64,000 bases of DNA from Tieghemiomyces parasiticus (Eukaryota > Kickxellomycota > Dimargaritomycetes > Dimargaritales > Dimargaritaceae), in NCBI GenBank assembly GCA_027575765.1, contig JANBPT010000025.1, positions 1 to 64,000 on the forward strand. Direction: 5' to 3'. Below, piece by piece: positions 41,994 through 52,781 of this stretch. A program made the position numbers and the translations under genes. Within the stretch, counting starts at the first letter, position 1; each line of letters opens with the position of its first letter. The notes beneath the pieces are model-generated. The model saw only the letters and a list, made by a program, of their open reading frames with translations. It was not told where the DNA came from and made no database searches.

Positions 41994-43557
41994 ATGCCTG
42001 CCAGCCCTCTTCGTTTTCGGCATTCCCCTAGCCAGACCCTTCTAGGCCGCCAGCCCAGCCATAACACTGCCGGCCGTCCGTCCACGGGGCGGCTAGCCCT
42101 TCTCTTACTCAACCAACCCGTTGAAAGGACCGACACACGCTTTGCATCGCTCTGGCGCCGGGCCGACCTGCGCATTTGCGCCGACGGGGGCGCCAACCGG
42201 CTGTACGATAGCTTTCACAGCTCCCAAGGTGGAGCCTGTTACTCCCCGCCAGCCCACAGTGCCCTATTCATCCGGCCAGGATCGGCAGATACTCACAGTA
42301 TTGACGACGTGAGGTCAGAAAAGAGGGAGGCTTCAGCCACCAGTGAGTTCGTCCCCGACGGTATTTGTGGCGACCTGGATTCTGTGCGCCCTGAGGTAGT
42401 CAAGTACTTTGCCGCCCAGGGTACCGAGGTGCGTCAGGTCAAGGATCAGGATACGACCGACTTCATGAAGTGTCTGTCGTGGATCGATACCCTAGTTACC
42501 GCCAAGGGACACAATGTGTCTGAGGTAAGTCGGCGCGGGGTACCTAAACCAGGGAGACCCCCCAGAAGCACGCCGATGGATATCTACGCTCACCCCTAAG
42601 GCCTAGCGGAGGCCGTCCGGCTCGCTGTGGTCTGATGTGCGCAAAAGGAAGATTAGGCCACACCCTCTCTTTATATCTAGCCCCTCTGAGCGACTTCAAT
42701 TTTGTCATCTTTGTGTTTGCGCCCACTGGATTTTCAGTCATTGACCCATTACACCTTTCTTTCCCACCTTATCACTATATCCCATCCTTTACCATTCAGG
42801 TCACGGTGGTGGCCTATGGTGGCCTCGGCGGCCGGTTCGATCATACCATGTCAAGTATCTACACCCTGTACAATTTCGGTGTGGAAAGGCCCATCTACCT
42901 TGTATCTCGCAACACCATGACTTGCTTACTACAAGAGGTAAAGTATTCATTTTGGTTGAATGCGGATTAAAACCATCCAAGCCGATACATGGATCCACCT
43001 TATTCGTTGTTTCGAGACTCTCTCTCTCTCTCTCCCCTTTAGAGCCAACCCAAGCTAACCTAGTAACTGGGTTGCCACCTTTGAATATATATATTCATAT
43101 ATATTCTATCCTCCCCTTCCCTCTTCTCGCACTGTACAGGGCGAGAGCCGCATCGAGTGCGACTGGTACAAGTCCCGGCCGACCTGCGGCATTCTACCCA
43201 TTGGGGCCGACTCGACTGTCCTTACTACTCGGGGTCTGCGCTGGAACCTAAGTAAGTCCTTTCATTTCTCCAAAAAGGGCAGGCGAAATGTGCGGTCGTA
43301 TTGTGAAGCCACTAGAGTCGTTTCGCAAATGACCCGACAACTCACAGGTACATCCGCTCCCCTTCCCCCCTCCCCGCCCTTTATGCCTCCGTGCAATATA
43401 TATTTTTTCCACATTTTAACTATCCTTCCCAGATAACCAAGAATCGTCCTTCCATGGCATGCTCAGTACTTCTAATATCATTGATGAACCGGAGGTCGTC
43501 GTAACCACCTCAAAGCCAATCATTTGGACCATGGACTTGGATGGTGAGGAGACTTAG
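41994..43557 (+). CDS. THI80: Thiamine pyrophosphokinase
   Basis: Transfers pyrophosphate from ATP to thiamine, giving thiamine diphosphate. Four exons, 41994-42524, 42800-42937, 43140-43251 and 43433-43557, give 301 residues, near yeast Thi80 (319). Catalytic domain motifs: RICADGGANRLYD, GICGDLDSVRPEV, QDTTDFMKCL and, in exon 2, VVAYGGLGGRFDHTMSSIYTLY. The thiamine-binding C-terminal domain gives CGILPIGADS, TTRGLRWNL, SSFHGMLSTSNIIDE and PIIWTMDLD. All three junctions keep phase and join conserved blocks. Compared with yeast there is an insertion of about 40 residues after the first motif (SSQGGACYSPP through SEKREAS). A (CT)n run at about 43018-43034 lies inside intron 2. Confidence 0.95.
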
Positions 43558-44030
43558 TCTGGATTACACGAATTTCGGACACTACATCAATGCTGTCCAG
43601 CGGCCTTCCGTCCCCATTATGGACTACGAAAGACGTGAAATTATCTAGACACCACAGCGAACTACATATATAATCGTGCCTTTTGTATAATTTGTTGTTG
43701 TTTATACATAACCCCAAGATCCGCGATAATTAACTACACTATATACTTCCTATGCGGTCGTCAACCATTCGAGAGGCGAGCAGGAGACGACGGACGAGTC
43801 AAGCCTAGGAAAGCCCACGAAGTGTATTTTGGGCCTGTAGGTTAATTATTTTGAAGTCGATAGCAGCTCTAGATTGTATCGGACAGAGCGGAACCGAGGA
43901 TAACTAAAAGTAAATAAATACACAGTCGACTTTACTTCAACTACTACTACTACTACTACAACTACAAAAAGGCACTTGGGGCCTTCTCTTTCTCTCCCCA
44001 CCGAAGCATAACAATAATGATAAATAAGCT
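43558..44030. other. Convergent 3' region between THI80 and MIL1
   Basis: AT-rich shared 3' flank of two genes reading toward each other, with TATATA and AATAAA-like stretches on both strands and the ACT microsatellite at 43940-43959. No gene. Confidence 0.5.
43940..43959 (+). repeat. ACT trinucleotide microsatellite
   Basis: Between six and seven uninterrupted ACT units in the convergent 3' region; a simple polymorphic-type repeat with no coding role. Confidence 0.9.
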
Positions 44031-47000
44031 CTAAGGTTTCGGGTCGATGACCATCTTAGGTAGAGTCGACTTGATCTCCCGAACGACACAGCCGGCAGCC
44101 TCCAACTCTTGACGGATCAGTTCCATATCGTCCAGTGGTTCCCCGGTGACCGCTCGGGCCCGGCCGGCCGGAGACGATGACAACTCGGTCATCCCGGCCG
44201 CGGCCGCAGCCCCCATGACGGTGGTGGGCGTAGTACTGGCTTTGGCCCCTCGACCGAATGGGAGCATCGACCCGAAGAGGGACCGGTTGTTACCGGACAT
44301 CTGGCGCCGATGACTCGGGGCGGTCACGGAGGTTTGCATAGCGACGCTCCCCGCATACGACCCGCTGGCGTTCGACCGGCTCACGTTGGCGATATCGGCA
44401 CTGGCGGACCGAGTCAGGTCACTCGCGGGTAAGCCCGGAGGAGATGTGGCAGCGGTAACTTCTTCGATGGCGGATCCCGGTGGCGGTCGCGGGTTCGAAG
44501 CCGCGCTGCCCTCCTCCGCCGCCGCCGTCGTCCCTCCTCCGCCTTCACGGGGAGTCTCACCATCACCTTCATTGGGTGGTACATCATCCGCGTCCGGGTC
44601 CAGAAACTCGTCACTGGTAACCTCGAACCCAACCAGCTTCAAGAGCCGAGGCATGTACGTTCGGTATGACATGTGGCCATCTAGGGTATCCGAAATGTCA
44701 ATATTTTCGATACTGGACACCCCCTCAACGGGCATGAGACCGGCAACGACGCCACGGTTAAGGTTGGTATAGCGGTACAGGAATCCGAGCACCCAGTCGT
44801 TGCGCGCGTACGAGTTGACGAACCGGCCGCCCACGACACTGGCGCACAGCCGCCAGTCTTCCAACGACGCCGTGACGGGGGCCCCAAACAGGTACACATC
44901 CTCGATGATGCCGAAGGCGTTGGATTTGGCCAGCTCCAGGAGGCAATAAAAGATCAGGCGGGCCCCCAGCGAGTAGCCAATGAGGGTGATGGGGCGGTAC
45001 CCCTGGGCACGCTGCAGGAGCACGTCGGCCAAGATGGCACCGGCTTTGCGGGTGCGGTCCAGACCGATAGACCACGGGTTATCGACCAGGTACCCAATCT
45101 TGGATAAGGTGAGCGGCCAGGTAAGCGCCGATAGCAGACCATGCAGCATCGTGTACTGCAGGATTTGGACGGTAGCCGTCGAGAGAACCTCACCGGCCAG
45201 CATCTTCAGGATACTCCCGAGCTCGCGTAGCATCTCGGGTTCAAAGAAAAGGGCGTACTGGTCGCCGACGACCTCGTCAATAACCGAAAACGGTAGCGTT
45301 CCGTCGTCATCAGCCGTCAACCACCCCGGGACGGTGAGTACCAGACTGACCCGCTTGCGGTCGCGGACCGTAAGGAACTCGAACGTACTGATCCCGCGGG
45401 TTCGCCGTTCCATTTTGATACCGGCTAAACTGCTTCCGGCTAACGCCCCACTGGTGGTAATGAGCGCCGCCCCACCGATGCTGCCAAAGAAGGCCGTGGT
45501 GCCGCTGACTCCGATGGTGGCGAAGGCCGCGCCCAATCCGGCGCCAATGGCCGGAGCCAATAACCCCGTGGAGAGCCCCAGGACTAGGCCGCCCCCGATG
45601 GTGGCTAATCCCATAATGACCCACCGTCGCTTCTTCTCCTTCTTGTTGTAGCGGCTCATTCGGTCGGCGTGTAGTTTGAGGGTCTCCACCGTACTTAGGC
45701 CCGACTTGCCCCCAGAGAGATGCCGGTCGCGGACCGGCGACCGTACCACGGGAGAATTGGGAGTCGTGGGACTGCCCGACGGGGCAACGCCGTCACCATC
45801 GTCGGCTGTAAGGGTGGGCTCAGCGTCGGGAGGCCCCGGTTCCGCGTCATCGGCGTCGTCGTTGGTCGCGTCGGCCATTTCGAAGAGCTTAAGCTGCTCA
45901 GTGATACTGTGTTCCAAACGTAACACTTCAACCCAGTCTAGGTCGAGACACTCCGCCAGTCGCCGTAGAAAGTACCGCGCACGGGCGTCATACACGTTGT
46001 CGGTCAGGAAGAGCAAGAACATGTCGAGAACGATGGTCTTTTTGATGTCAATGGTGATCAAATCGGTGGCCTTGGGCTTGGGCGGGGTGGACGGTTTCGA
46101 CTCTACCACGGGCTTGTCGCCGTCATCGGCAGCGGCAGCGTCGACCGGGGAGGTGGTAGGACTGCCCTCCACATTGTCCTCTGAGGCATTGACCTGAGTT
46201 CGGGCCTGGGCCTGGGCCCGATGTTCGGCAGGCAAAAAGGGGTTTACGTCGCCGAAACCGTGGTTCGCGTCCCGAGATATAGGCGAGGAGAAGAGGGTTG
46301 ACGCGCTTGGGTTATGGTCGTGAAGGTCGGGGGCCTTGAACGGGTCGATGCTCATAGCCAGGTCCCACTCGTCAAAGGTCGGGGAGGTCACCGCTGCGGG
46401 TGGGAGCGCCGGTGGTGGGTGGTCCGATCCACCGGGGGTTGTGCGCCGACCCCCATGGTCCGGAAATTCGAAGGGATTTTCCTGCTCCCAGGTGTCCCCC
46501 AGACCGAAATTAACCGCCGTATCCGACTGTAAATCTTCGCCCACCTCGAAATTGACGGCGGCGGGAGAGCAGGGCTCGAATAGAGTGTCGCGTGTGCTCG
46601 CCACGTCGTCGTTGACCACGGACAGTTTCTGTTCTGATGTGACCACTATCGTTTCACCCTCGGACACCAGTGAACTGGTCAAGTCGCTGGTCTTCACGTT
46701 GTGGCGGGACATCTGTTCAATCATGCGTTGTTCTAAACCGGTCGGCGGTAGTGGTGAAGTAAGGGTACCAATACCATCCACAACGATAATTAGTGCCTGA
46801 TAAATTGTTACGAAGTCATTCCTAAATTGGTGCCTGCGGGAATGCCGCATGGTTCAGCCATCGCGAGTGTGATGTGAGCTTTTCCATTTCGGGCGCCCTT
46901 CTCAAGCTAGGAGGTACTGGGCAAGTATTTAGATCTTCACTTACCCGACTCGTCCAACTGCATGTGGCTGTACAGTTTCCGCATCGACTTGCGGACGAAA

Positions 47001-47716
47001 TTGAGGTAACTCGAAGTGGCCAGCATGGCCTCCTTGTGGCGCACGTCGAACCGGGTTTCAAGTTCGATGAACAACAGATAACATAGACCAACGTAAGCGA
47101 TTTTCTGGCGTTCGCTCAGGATTCCCTGGCTGGCCTGGCGCTGTTGCTCGCGTTCAGCGTCGACGAGTTTGCGGTGTTCGGTGACGGCATCGGGTGCCTG
47201 CTGGCGCTGCACATGGGCAATGTCATACCTCTCCCCGTCCGGCAGGTCTTCCGGGGACGGCTTGTGAATGAGAGGAATGTCGGAGACCAGTGGAGGGAGA
47301 GCCGATAGGGTGGGTGGGAGGACCGGGCTGTCGGATAAGGTTTGCATGCCGTCAGGTCCCGCTGACACCGTCCGATTGCGGGCCCCGCCCTTCGCCGGGC
47401 CGTTCGCCGTCGGCGTTGAGGGCCCCGACGGGGTAGCCTTGGATGTTGTGCCCCGGCGCGGAGTCGGTTGGATTGGGCTAGGCTGGCTATCGCTTCGCAT
47501 CGGCCGCCGGTCCAGTTTGAAGTTGGACTGGTCAAAGGCCAGGTCAAAGTCGTAGTCTTTGCGGCGATCGAACTTGTGGCAGCCGGAGACAGGGGCTTGT
47601 AAGGCGCCTAAGGAGGGCAGGTTGCCACTGGAGCCGGCCAGTGCCGGGGGCCTTGGCATCTGGGAGCCTTGAGGGCCCAGGGAGGCCGAGGACCCCGAAC
47701 GTGAGCGGTTGGACAT
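44031..47716 (-). CDS. MIL1: DUF726/TMCO4-family membrane protein with lipase-like fold (Mil1 type)
   Basis: Member of the DUF726 family (yeast Mil1/YFL034W, human TMCO4), membrane proteins with an alpha/beta-hydrolase-like region; yeast Mil1 binds the AP-1R clathrin adaptor. Minus-strand exons 47716-46945 and 46732-44031 give 1157 residues. Exon 1 carries a disordered Ser/Pro-rich start and helices (QKIAYVGLCYLLFIELETRFDVRHKEA). After an acidic linker comes a glycine-rich hydrophobic region, about 629-690 (WVIMGLATIGGGLVLGLSTG, LLAPAIGAGLGAAFATIG), the family's membrane hairpins. The nucleophile elbow GYSLGARL is near residue 843, followed by NDWVLGFLYRYTN, VEGVSSIENIDISD and LDGHMSYRTYMPRLL, the family signature. 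ATG 47716 is the first ATG; an upstream frame extension opens with GTG. The C-terminal 230 residues are low-complexity. Confidence 0.9.
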
Positions 47717-48710
47717 GGACAGGAGAGGGGCGTCGTATGAGTTCCTGGGCACAAATTGAGCAGACGGTCTCGCCCTGCTACAAGTTGGGAAGCTGTTGGC
47801 GTCCGGCGTTGGTAGATGATTAAACAGGGCCTGGCCAGTTGCTAGACGGCGATGCGTGGTGAAACCCGAGGAGGGACGGCGGAGTCCGGGCGGCCGAAGC
47901 AGAAGTGGTCACAACGGCGATACGGAATGAGCCCCGAGGCGATGTAAAACTGGCTGGCTTAAGAAGGGAGGAGGTTAAGGGGGATGCGGGAATGGGCTAA
48001 TTTCGATGGCGAGACGCTAGCAAGGGAGAGTAGGCGGAGATGAATGGGCGTGTTTGCAAGGGCGTTTCAGGGTGCCCCGTTGGCTATTAAATGTCGAGCC
48101 AAGTGAGTTGACGGTTGGTGGGAGAAGGGTTGCGTGGCGGTATGGCTTGCGACGCCGCGGCCCGACTGTACAAGGGAGTGAGCCAGGTGGGTATATCGGG
48201 GAACTGGGCAAGTTGAGGCCCGACTGCATGCCACATTATGCTAGCAGGGCGGAACTGTCACGTCGAAGGGGCCCAGAGGGCCAGGGGACTCGGATCGGCG
48301 CATTAACACCCCCCCTCTGAGCCTCTTGGGCCTACATTAGGTGGGAAGAGGTGTCACGTGATGGAATAGGTAGAAGAGAGTGGCCACCTCGGGTCTCAGC
48401 GCAGCCATCTGCCTGAAGAAGGTGGTGGGGTTCCGGCTGTGCTGGATTAATAACGAGCCTAGCTAATTAAATCCATGAGATAAGTGTCCTCCTAAAGACC
48501 CTCTGGGCATTAGCCACAGCAACCAGAAAAAAAGAAAAACACGCCCCCTTTGCCGGGAGGCGAAACCCAAGCGGTCAGCCATGTACCTCGTGGGCTTGTG
48601 ATATACGATTTATATGTAAAACTTTGCAGTAGGGTAGAAATAAAGCGGTGGCCAGTCGAATGGCATGGCCAACATTAACACAATTGAGGATGGGCCGTAA
48701 ACCTCGTGCG
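47717..48710. other. Intergenic between two minus-strand genes
   Basis: About 1 kb holding the MIL1 promoter and the 3' flank of the next gene. No gene recognised. A possible last exon of the next gene, starting at 48621, is discussed there. Confidence 0.4.
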
Positions 48711-49313
48711 TCAGGACTCACCAAATAAAATACGGGTGCCCAGGCGGGCCTGGGCTTGGACCTTACGCAGCCGGCCGGCCAACCGCTCGGTACAGAGGGC
48801 AGGTTCGGGTACGCGGTGGTCGGCCACCAACCGGCGGGCCAGCTCGGCCACATCGTCATGCTCGTAGACCGACAAGCGCTGCACGGCGCGGGTGTGGAGC
48901 TCCACGTCCACCGTGACGAGGTGCCGACCACGGGGGCCAAGCGGCGGGGACGCGGCGGCGTATGCCGTGTGGCTTGGAGTACGGGAGATGGCCGGGCGGA
49001 CGGGGGTGGCGGTGGATGTATTCTTCCAGGCGTAGCCCGGACCAGGCTGCGAGTGGCTCTTGGCGAGCGGCGGCTGGGTCGCCGGCGAAATGGACGCGAA
49101 GAGGGAAACGGCCGGGGGCAGGTCGTGGTGGTTGGTCGGAGGCGTGGCCGGAAGGCGGGGGAAGCCCACCACGGGGGAGGTTGCCGACTGGCCGATGGGC
49201 GTGGTGTTGCGGGACCGTGGGCCAAACGTGGGCCGGAATTCCGGGGCGTTGGGCGACAGGAAGGAGAAAGAGGACGGCTTGGCATCCGCGGGAGGCCCGG
49301 TCGAGACCGCCAT
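48711..49313 (-). CDS. Hypothetical protein with a small C-terminal globular domain
   Basis: ATG 49313 opens a 200-codon frame ending in TGA 48711-48713. The first 130 residues are Pro/Ser/Thr-rich (ADAKPSSFSFLSP, SATSPVVGFPRLPATPP). The C-terminus has a compact segment HLVTVDVELHTRAVQRLSVYEHDDVAELARRLV, whose two strands and helix resemble beta-grasp-like modules found at protein ends; I cannot name the family. The ATG follows a good acceptor (TTCTGGTCCAG) and a GTGAGT donor lies at 49529, suggesting a 216-base intron in the 5' leader that ends at the start codon. At the 3' end the stop overlaps another donor (GTGAGT at 48721); splicing to an acceptor at 48622 would replace the last three residues by VLHINRISQAHEVHG. 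Both ends are therefore uncertain. Confidence 0.6.
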   Translation of the reverse strand: MAVSTGPPADAKPSSFSFLSPNAPEFRPTFGPRSRNTTPIGQSATSPVVGFPRLPATPPTNHHDLPPAVSLFASISPATQPPLAKSHSQPGPGYAWKNTSTATPVRPAISRTPSHTAYAAASPPLGPRGRHLVTVDVELHTRAVQRLSVYEHDDVAELARRLVADHRVPEPALCTERLAGRLRKVQAQARLGTRILFGES

Positions 49314-49900
49314 CTGGACCAGAACGTGAGCAATCGGTGATAGGGGGAGAGTTGGGTGGTGGTGGTGGTGGTGGTGGCGGCTGAGCGGTCGGAAGCCAGA
49401 GCAGAGGGGATGCACAAGCCAGGAGATGAGGCGGGGGGGCGGAGTTGTGGGTCGTGTTGTCGAGGCCATCGCAGCGTGAAGGCACCTCGGAGGGGTGTGG
49501 TACGTGCGGGCAGGAGGGCTTCCACTCACGACTGGTGAAGGTTAAAGTGGGCGGTGCCACGTTACTCCCCCCCCGCCTTCTCGCTATCTGACTTGTGGGG
49601 TGAGGGCCCACCCCCGCTGTGAGGGTCCATCGCCACTCCATTGGGCCAGGCAGCGGTGACCTTTACTGCCACCAACCACACGCTCCGTTGCCCTTCCACA
49701 ACCCAGACCTGCTTTCCACTTTCTTTTCTCCAGTCCTCGTTTGCACGGCTTCCGCACCCGCATTCGCCGGCACGCATGCCTCGCACTTTGACCCCTGTCC
49801 GCCGGACCTTTTAAATCCTCCAGCTGCACCTCTCGCCGCCGGCTCCTCCCGCCCAGACCTACAAACTACTGCCCTGCTACAGTCTATCAACCCTTTCGTC
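49314..49900. other. Leader intron and divergent promoter, with (GGT)n run
   Basis: 49314-49529 is a probable leader intron of the minus-strand gene. It includes a GGT run at about 49353-49378. The rest is the promoter shared with SDS3, pyrimidine-rich on the + strand. Confidence 0.45.
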
Positions 49901-50684
49901 ATGAGTACCACCGCCGCGGAGACCGTCCTGGCCGCCCCCGCCCCTGCCGCACCTTTCGACTCGGTCCTGGACCAGGTCGAGGTTCCCTCCGCCGACTCGT
50001 CCGACGTGGATGACCCCTCTGGTACGTCTGCCACCCTTTGCCCTTCCTCTACCCACACCTAAAGTTGCTAGGCTGGTAGGAACCCTTCAGCTAACTATGC
50101 CACCCATACTTTGCCTCGCTCCACCCTCAACTCCCTTTCTCCTTTCAGGCGACACTCTAGTAACGGACACGGCTGCGAGTGGGGATAGCGACGAAGTCCG
50201 TACCAAAAAGGACCAACTTAAGCGCTGCCACGATGAGATACGGTCCGCCACGCAGAGGTTTTCCAAGCAGAGGGAAAGCCACTGGCTGCCAGCCAAACGA
50301 CGCCATATTCAGCGCGAGCTCGCCCAATTAGAGGACGGCACTCACCCGGCTTACGCGGTCGGCCAGGACGAGCTGGACGACCGGTTCCGTCGGCGGCGCC
50401 AAAAACTAGACGAGGCCTGGGCGCTGCGGCGGAACACTATTATGACCGAATACCGCGGGCGGATCGCCCTTTTTGACCAAACCTACCGCGAACGAAAACG
50501 CGCGGCTCTGGCCGAGCGCCTAACTGCCCTGGCCGACCAGGGTGCCCGGCTAAAGGATGGGCTAAGACGCGGGTACCGGTGGCGGTCCCCTGGCCCTACC
50601 GGTCCTGACGACCTGGACGGTGACCTCGAGGAATTAAGGGCTACAGCCGCTACGGACGTCAAATCTGCCATTAACCATCATTGA
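49901..50684 (+). CDS. SDS3: Sds3/BRMS1-family subunit of the Sin3-Rpd3 deacetylase complex
   Basis: Sds3-family proteins hold the Sin3-histone deacetylase complex together. Exons 49901-50021 and 50149-50684 (intron 127 bases) give 218 residues. After an Ala/Pro and acidic start, the Sds3 domain occupies about residues 55-175: a basic helix, RRHIQRELAQLEDGTHPAY, DELDDRFRRRRQKLDEAW, a central helix, and FDQTYRERKRAALAERL. These match the Sds3/BRMS1 pattern L-x-x-L-x-x-G-T-H-P-x-Y and the Y-x-x-E-K-K-A region. The long charged helices would form the dimerising coiled coil. The C-terminus is short. Sds3, Dep1 and Rxt-like relatives share this domain; Sds3 is preferred from size. Confidence 0.8.
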
Positions 50685-52781
50685 CTGTGTACATTTAGCA
50701 ATTTTACAACTTTAGGTTCGATCTTATCGCCAATATTATACTAACTAGACTTTGAAGGGCACGGTACGGAGGGGGGGAGGACAGCCAAGGAATAATTATG
50801 GAGAGTTTGGGTACCATGACTGTACGATATGATGGGGAGCGGACGCGGCATAACTCGCAATGCGTGATTATTTAGTAGGTGTGTTGGAAAACAGTGATGA
50901 CTCTCCTCTTTCTTTTTCCTTTTTAATTTTTTACTAGAGCTTAAAACGAACGATACGGGGAATAACTGTGGCAATGTATTAGGAAATTGCAGGCCCTCTG
51001 CTGGTGTGTTTGACAACAGAGATGGAAGCGTAATTCCGGATCCAACAACCAGGCACGCCGCTGGTCGCTATAGGTGAGCGGACTACGGGTTTCAAGTGGC
51101 GTAGCAAGGGCAGCAGTGGCAGTGAAAAGTCGGCAGGGGAATAGAGACTGCGACAGCTGGCCAACGGGCACGTAAACGGCACACAAATTCCAGAGCCATC
51201 GGCCAAATCCCCGCACTGGGCTAACTGGCTCGCAGACCGTCTACAAATGGTACTCTACCTAACAGTCGACGACAATTAAATGACACCATAGTGAAAAATA
51301 GTATCAAGCGGCCGGTTTCCCTGTGAATAGTTCGTCTTGTCATTCGCTTGGAAGTAGATCATTCGACCCCTTAGGCTCAAAGGGTCATCGAGCTTCATTG
51401 TTGTCTAGTCCAATTGTAGGCACGTATCGTTCCGTATATGAACCTTCCGACCTTCGTACCTCTTTCGCACACCACCAGCCCAGCAATGTCTTCCCACCAC
51501 GCCCGTCGGCTATCTAGTTCTCGTTTATCCACAACAACCTTTCCCGCCTGGTTATTTTGTGTCATTTCCCCATTAACCTTTAGAGCCCTCGGAACTAACA
51601 TGCGTGAAACGTGCTCCACTCGATATACAGAGGCCTGGTGGGGGGCTCGCCTTCCTGTTGAGGTTGCCACGCCGCCAAGGAAGCAGTAATAAGCCCACGT
51701 GGACAGAAGTACTCCCTTCATCAAACATATATGTATGTGTGGATTTCTCGCATCATCGTAACCATTTCATAAGCTCTTGGCGTATCAACAACGGGGGCAC
51801 CCTTACTAATATTTAAATCACGAAGGGTAGGCTCAACCTTTATCAATGGCGAAGGACATACCCTCGAAGTGACTTCAAGGGGCGCTATATATTAATGATC
51901 TACCTCGCAGGGCCCAGTGAGATCCTTTCCGATGTGGATACCTGAAGTTTCACACCTGCTTCAGAGCCGTCGGGAACCAGATGAATCTATTGGACCTAGG
52001 CGCCCAAACGGTATGTACAGCCAGCCCGTTGGAATTAATGAAGGTTGGTTTCTCACACGTGACCGATTAAGTTGGCAAGGCTTATTCCCCATGGCCTTAA
52101 ACTTCGACTCGGAAGAGCTATTCGCTAGGTAAGCAGCTCTCTTCTGCTTGACTGCCTGCACCAATTTAGAAAGCCTGATGGGTAAATACAACATATAGCC
52201 CCAACGCACTTCCCGTCTCTCCAGCGGGACATTTCTTCGTACCTACGTTGTTGATTTTCCTATAGTAATTACACAGGCATCGTGAACCCACTCCTACTGC
52301 CCTCTTAGATAGCATAATTAACGTGGCTCAGAATAACCAGCGTGTTTTTAGGAAGCGAGTACATACTATTTTTTTCTGACTTGGTGTTTGCCATTCTAGA
52401 GTCGAATAGACATCCTCGTCCCTGGCCAAGCACCCCTGTAACTGTGGCTATAATATAATCGCCTGAGCGGTAGTAGAGGCCCCAATACCAAACAGCACTT
52501 TTGTCGAGACGCAGTATCAATATTAGGTAAAGTTAGTTTTAATGTTTACAATGTTTTTATGTGGTAAGACGTGCATATTGATAAACAATTAGACACACAC
52601 GACAAATGATCACATGTTGGTATACAAGGTGAGGGTAAGATGAGATTGACGCGGAAGAGTGGCGTATGCTGTGCAAGAAGGTGCTAAATAACAAGGAAGA
52701 CCGCCTCGATACCATTCACTGGGGGGAGAAGGCATTATGAAGGAAATACCGCAAGCTCGGCCCAGGGACAAGAAGGGCCTT
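50685..52781. other. Intergenic, 2.1 kb without a gene
   Basis: 3' flanks of SDS3 (+) and of the large minus-strand gene, with AT-rich DNA from about 51250 to 52700. No coding sequence, RNA gene or repeat recognised. Confidence 0.45.

Noticed and set aside
43018..43034. CT repeat
   Set aside because: Simple pyrimidine run inside a THI80 intron, most likely part of ordinary intron sequence.
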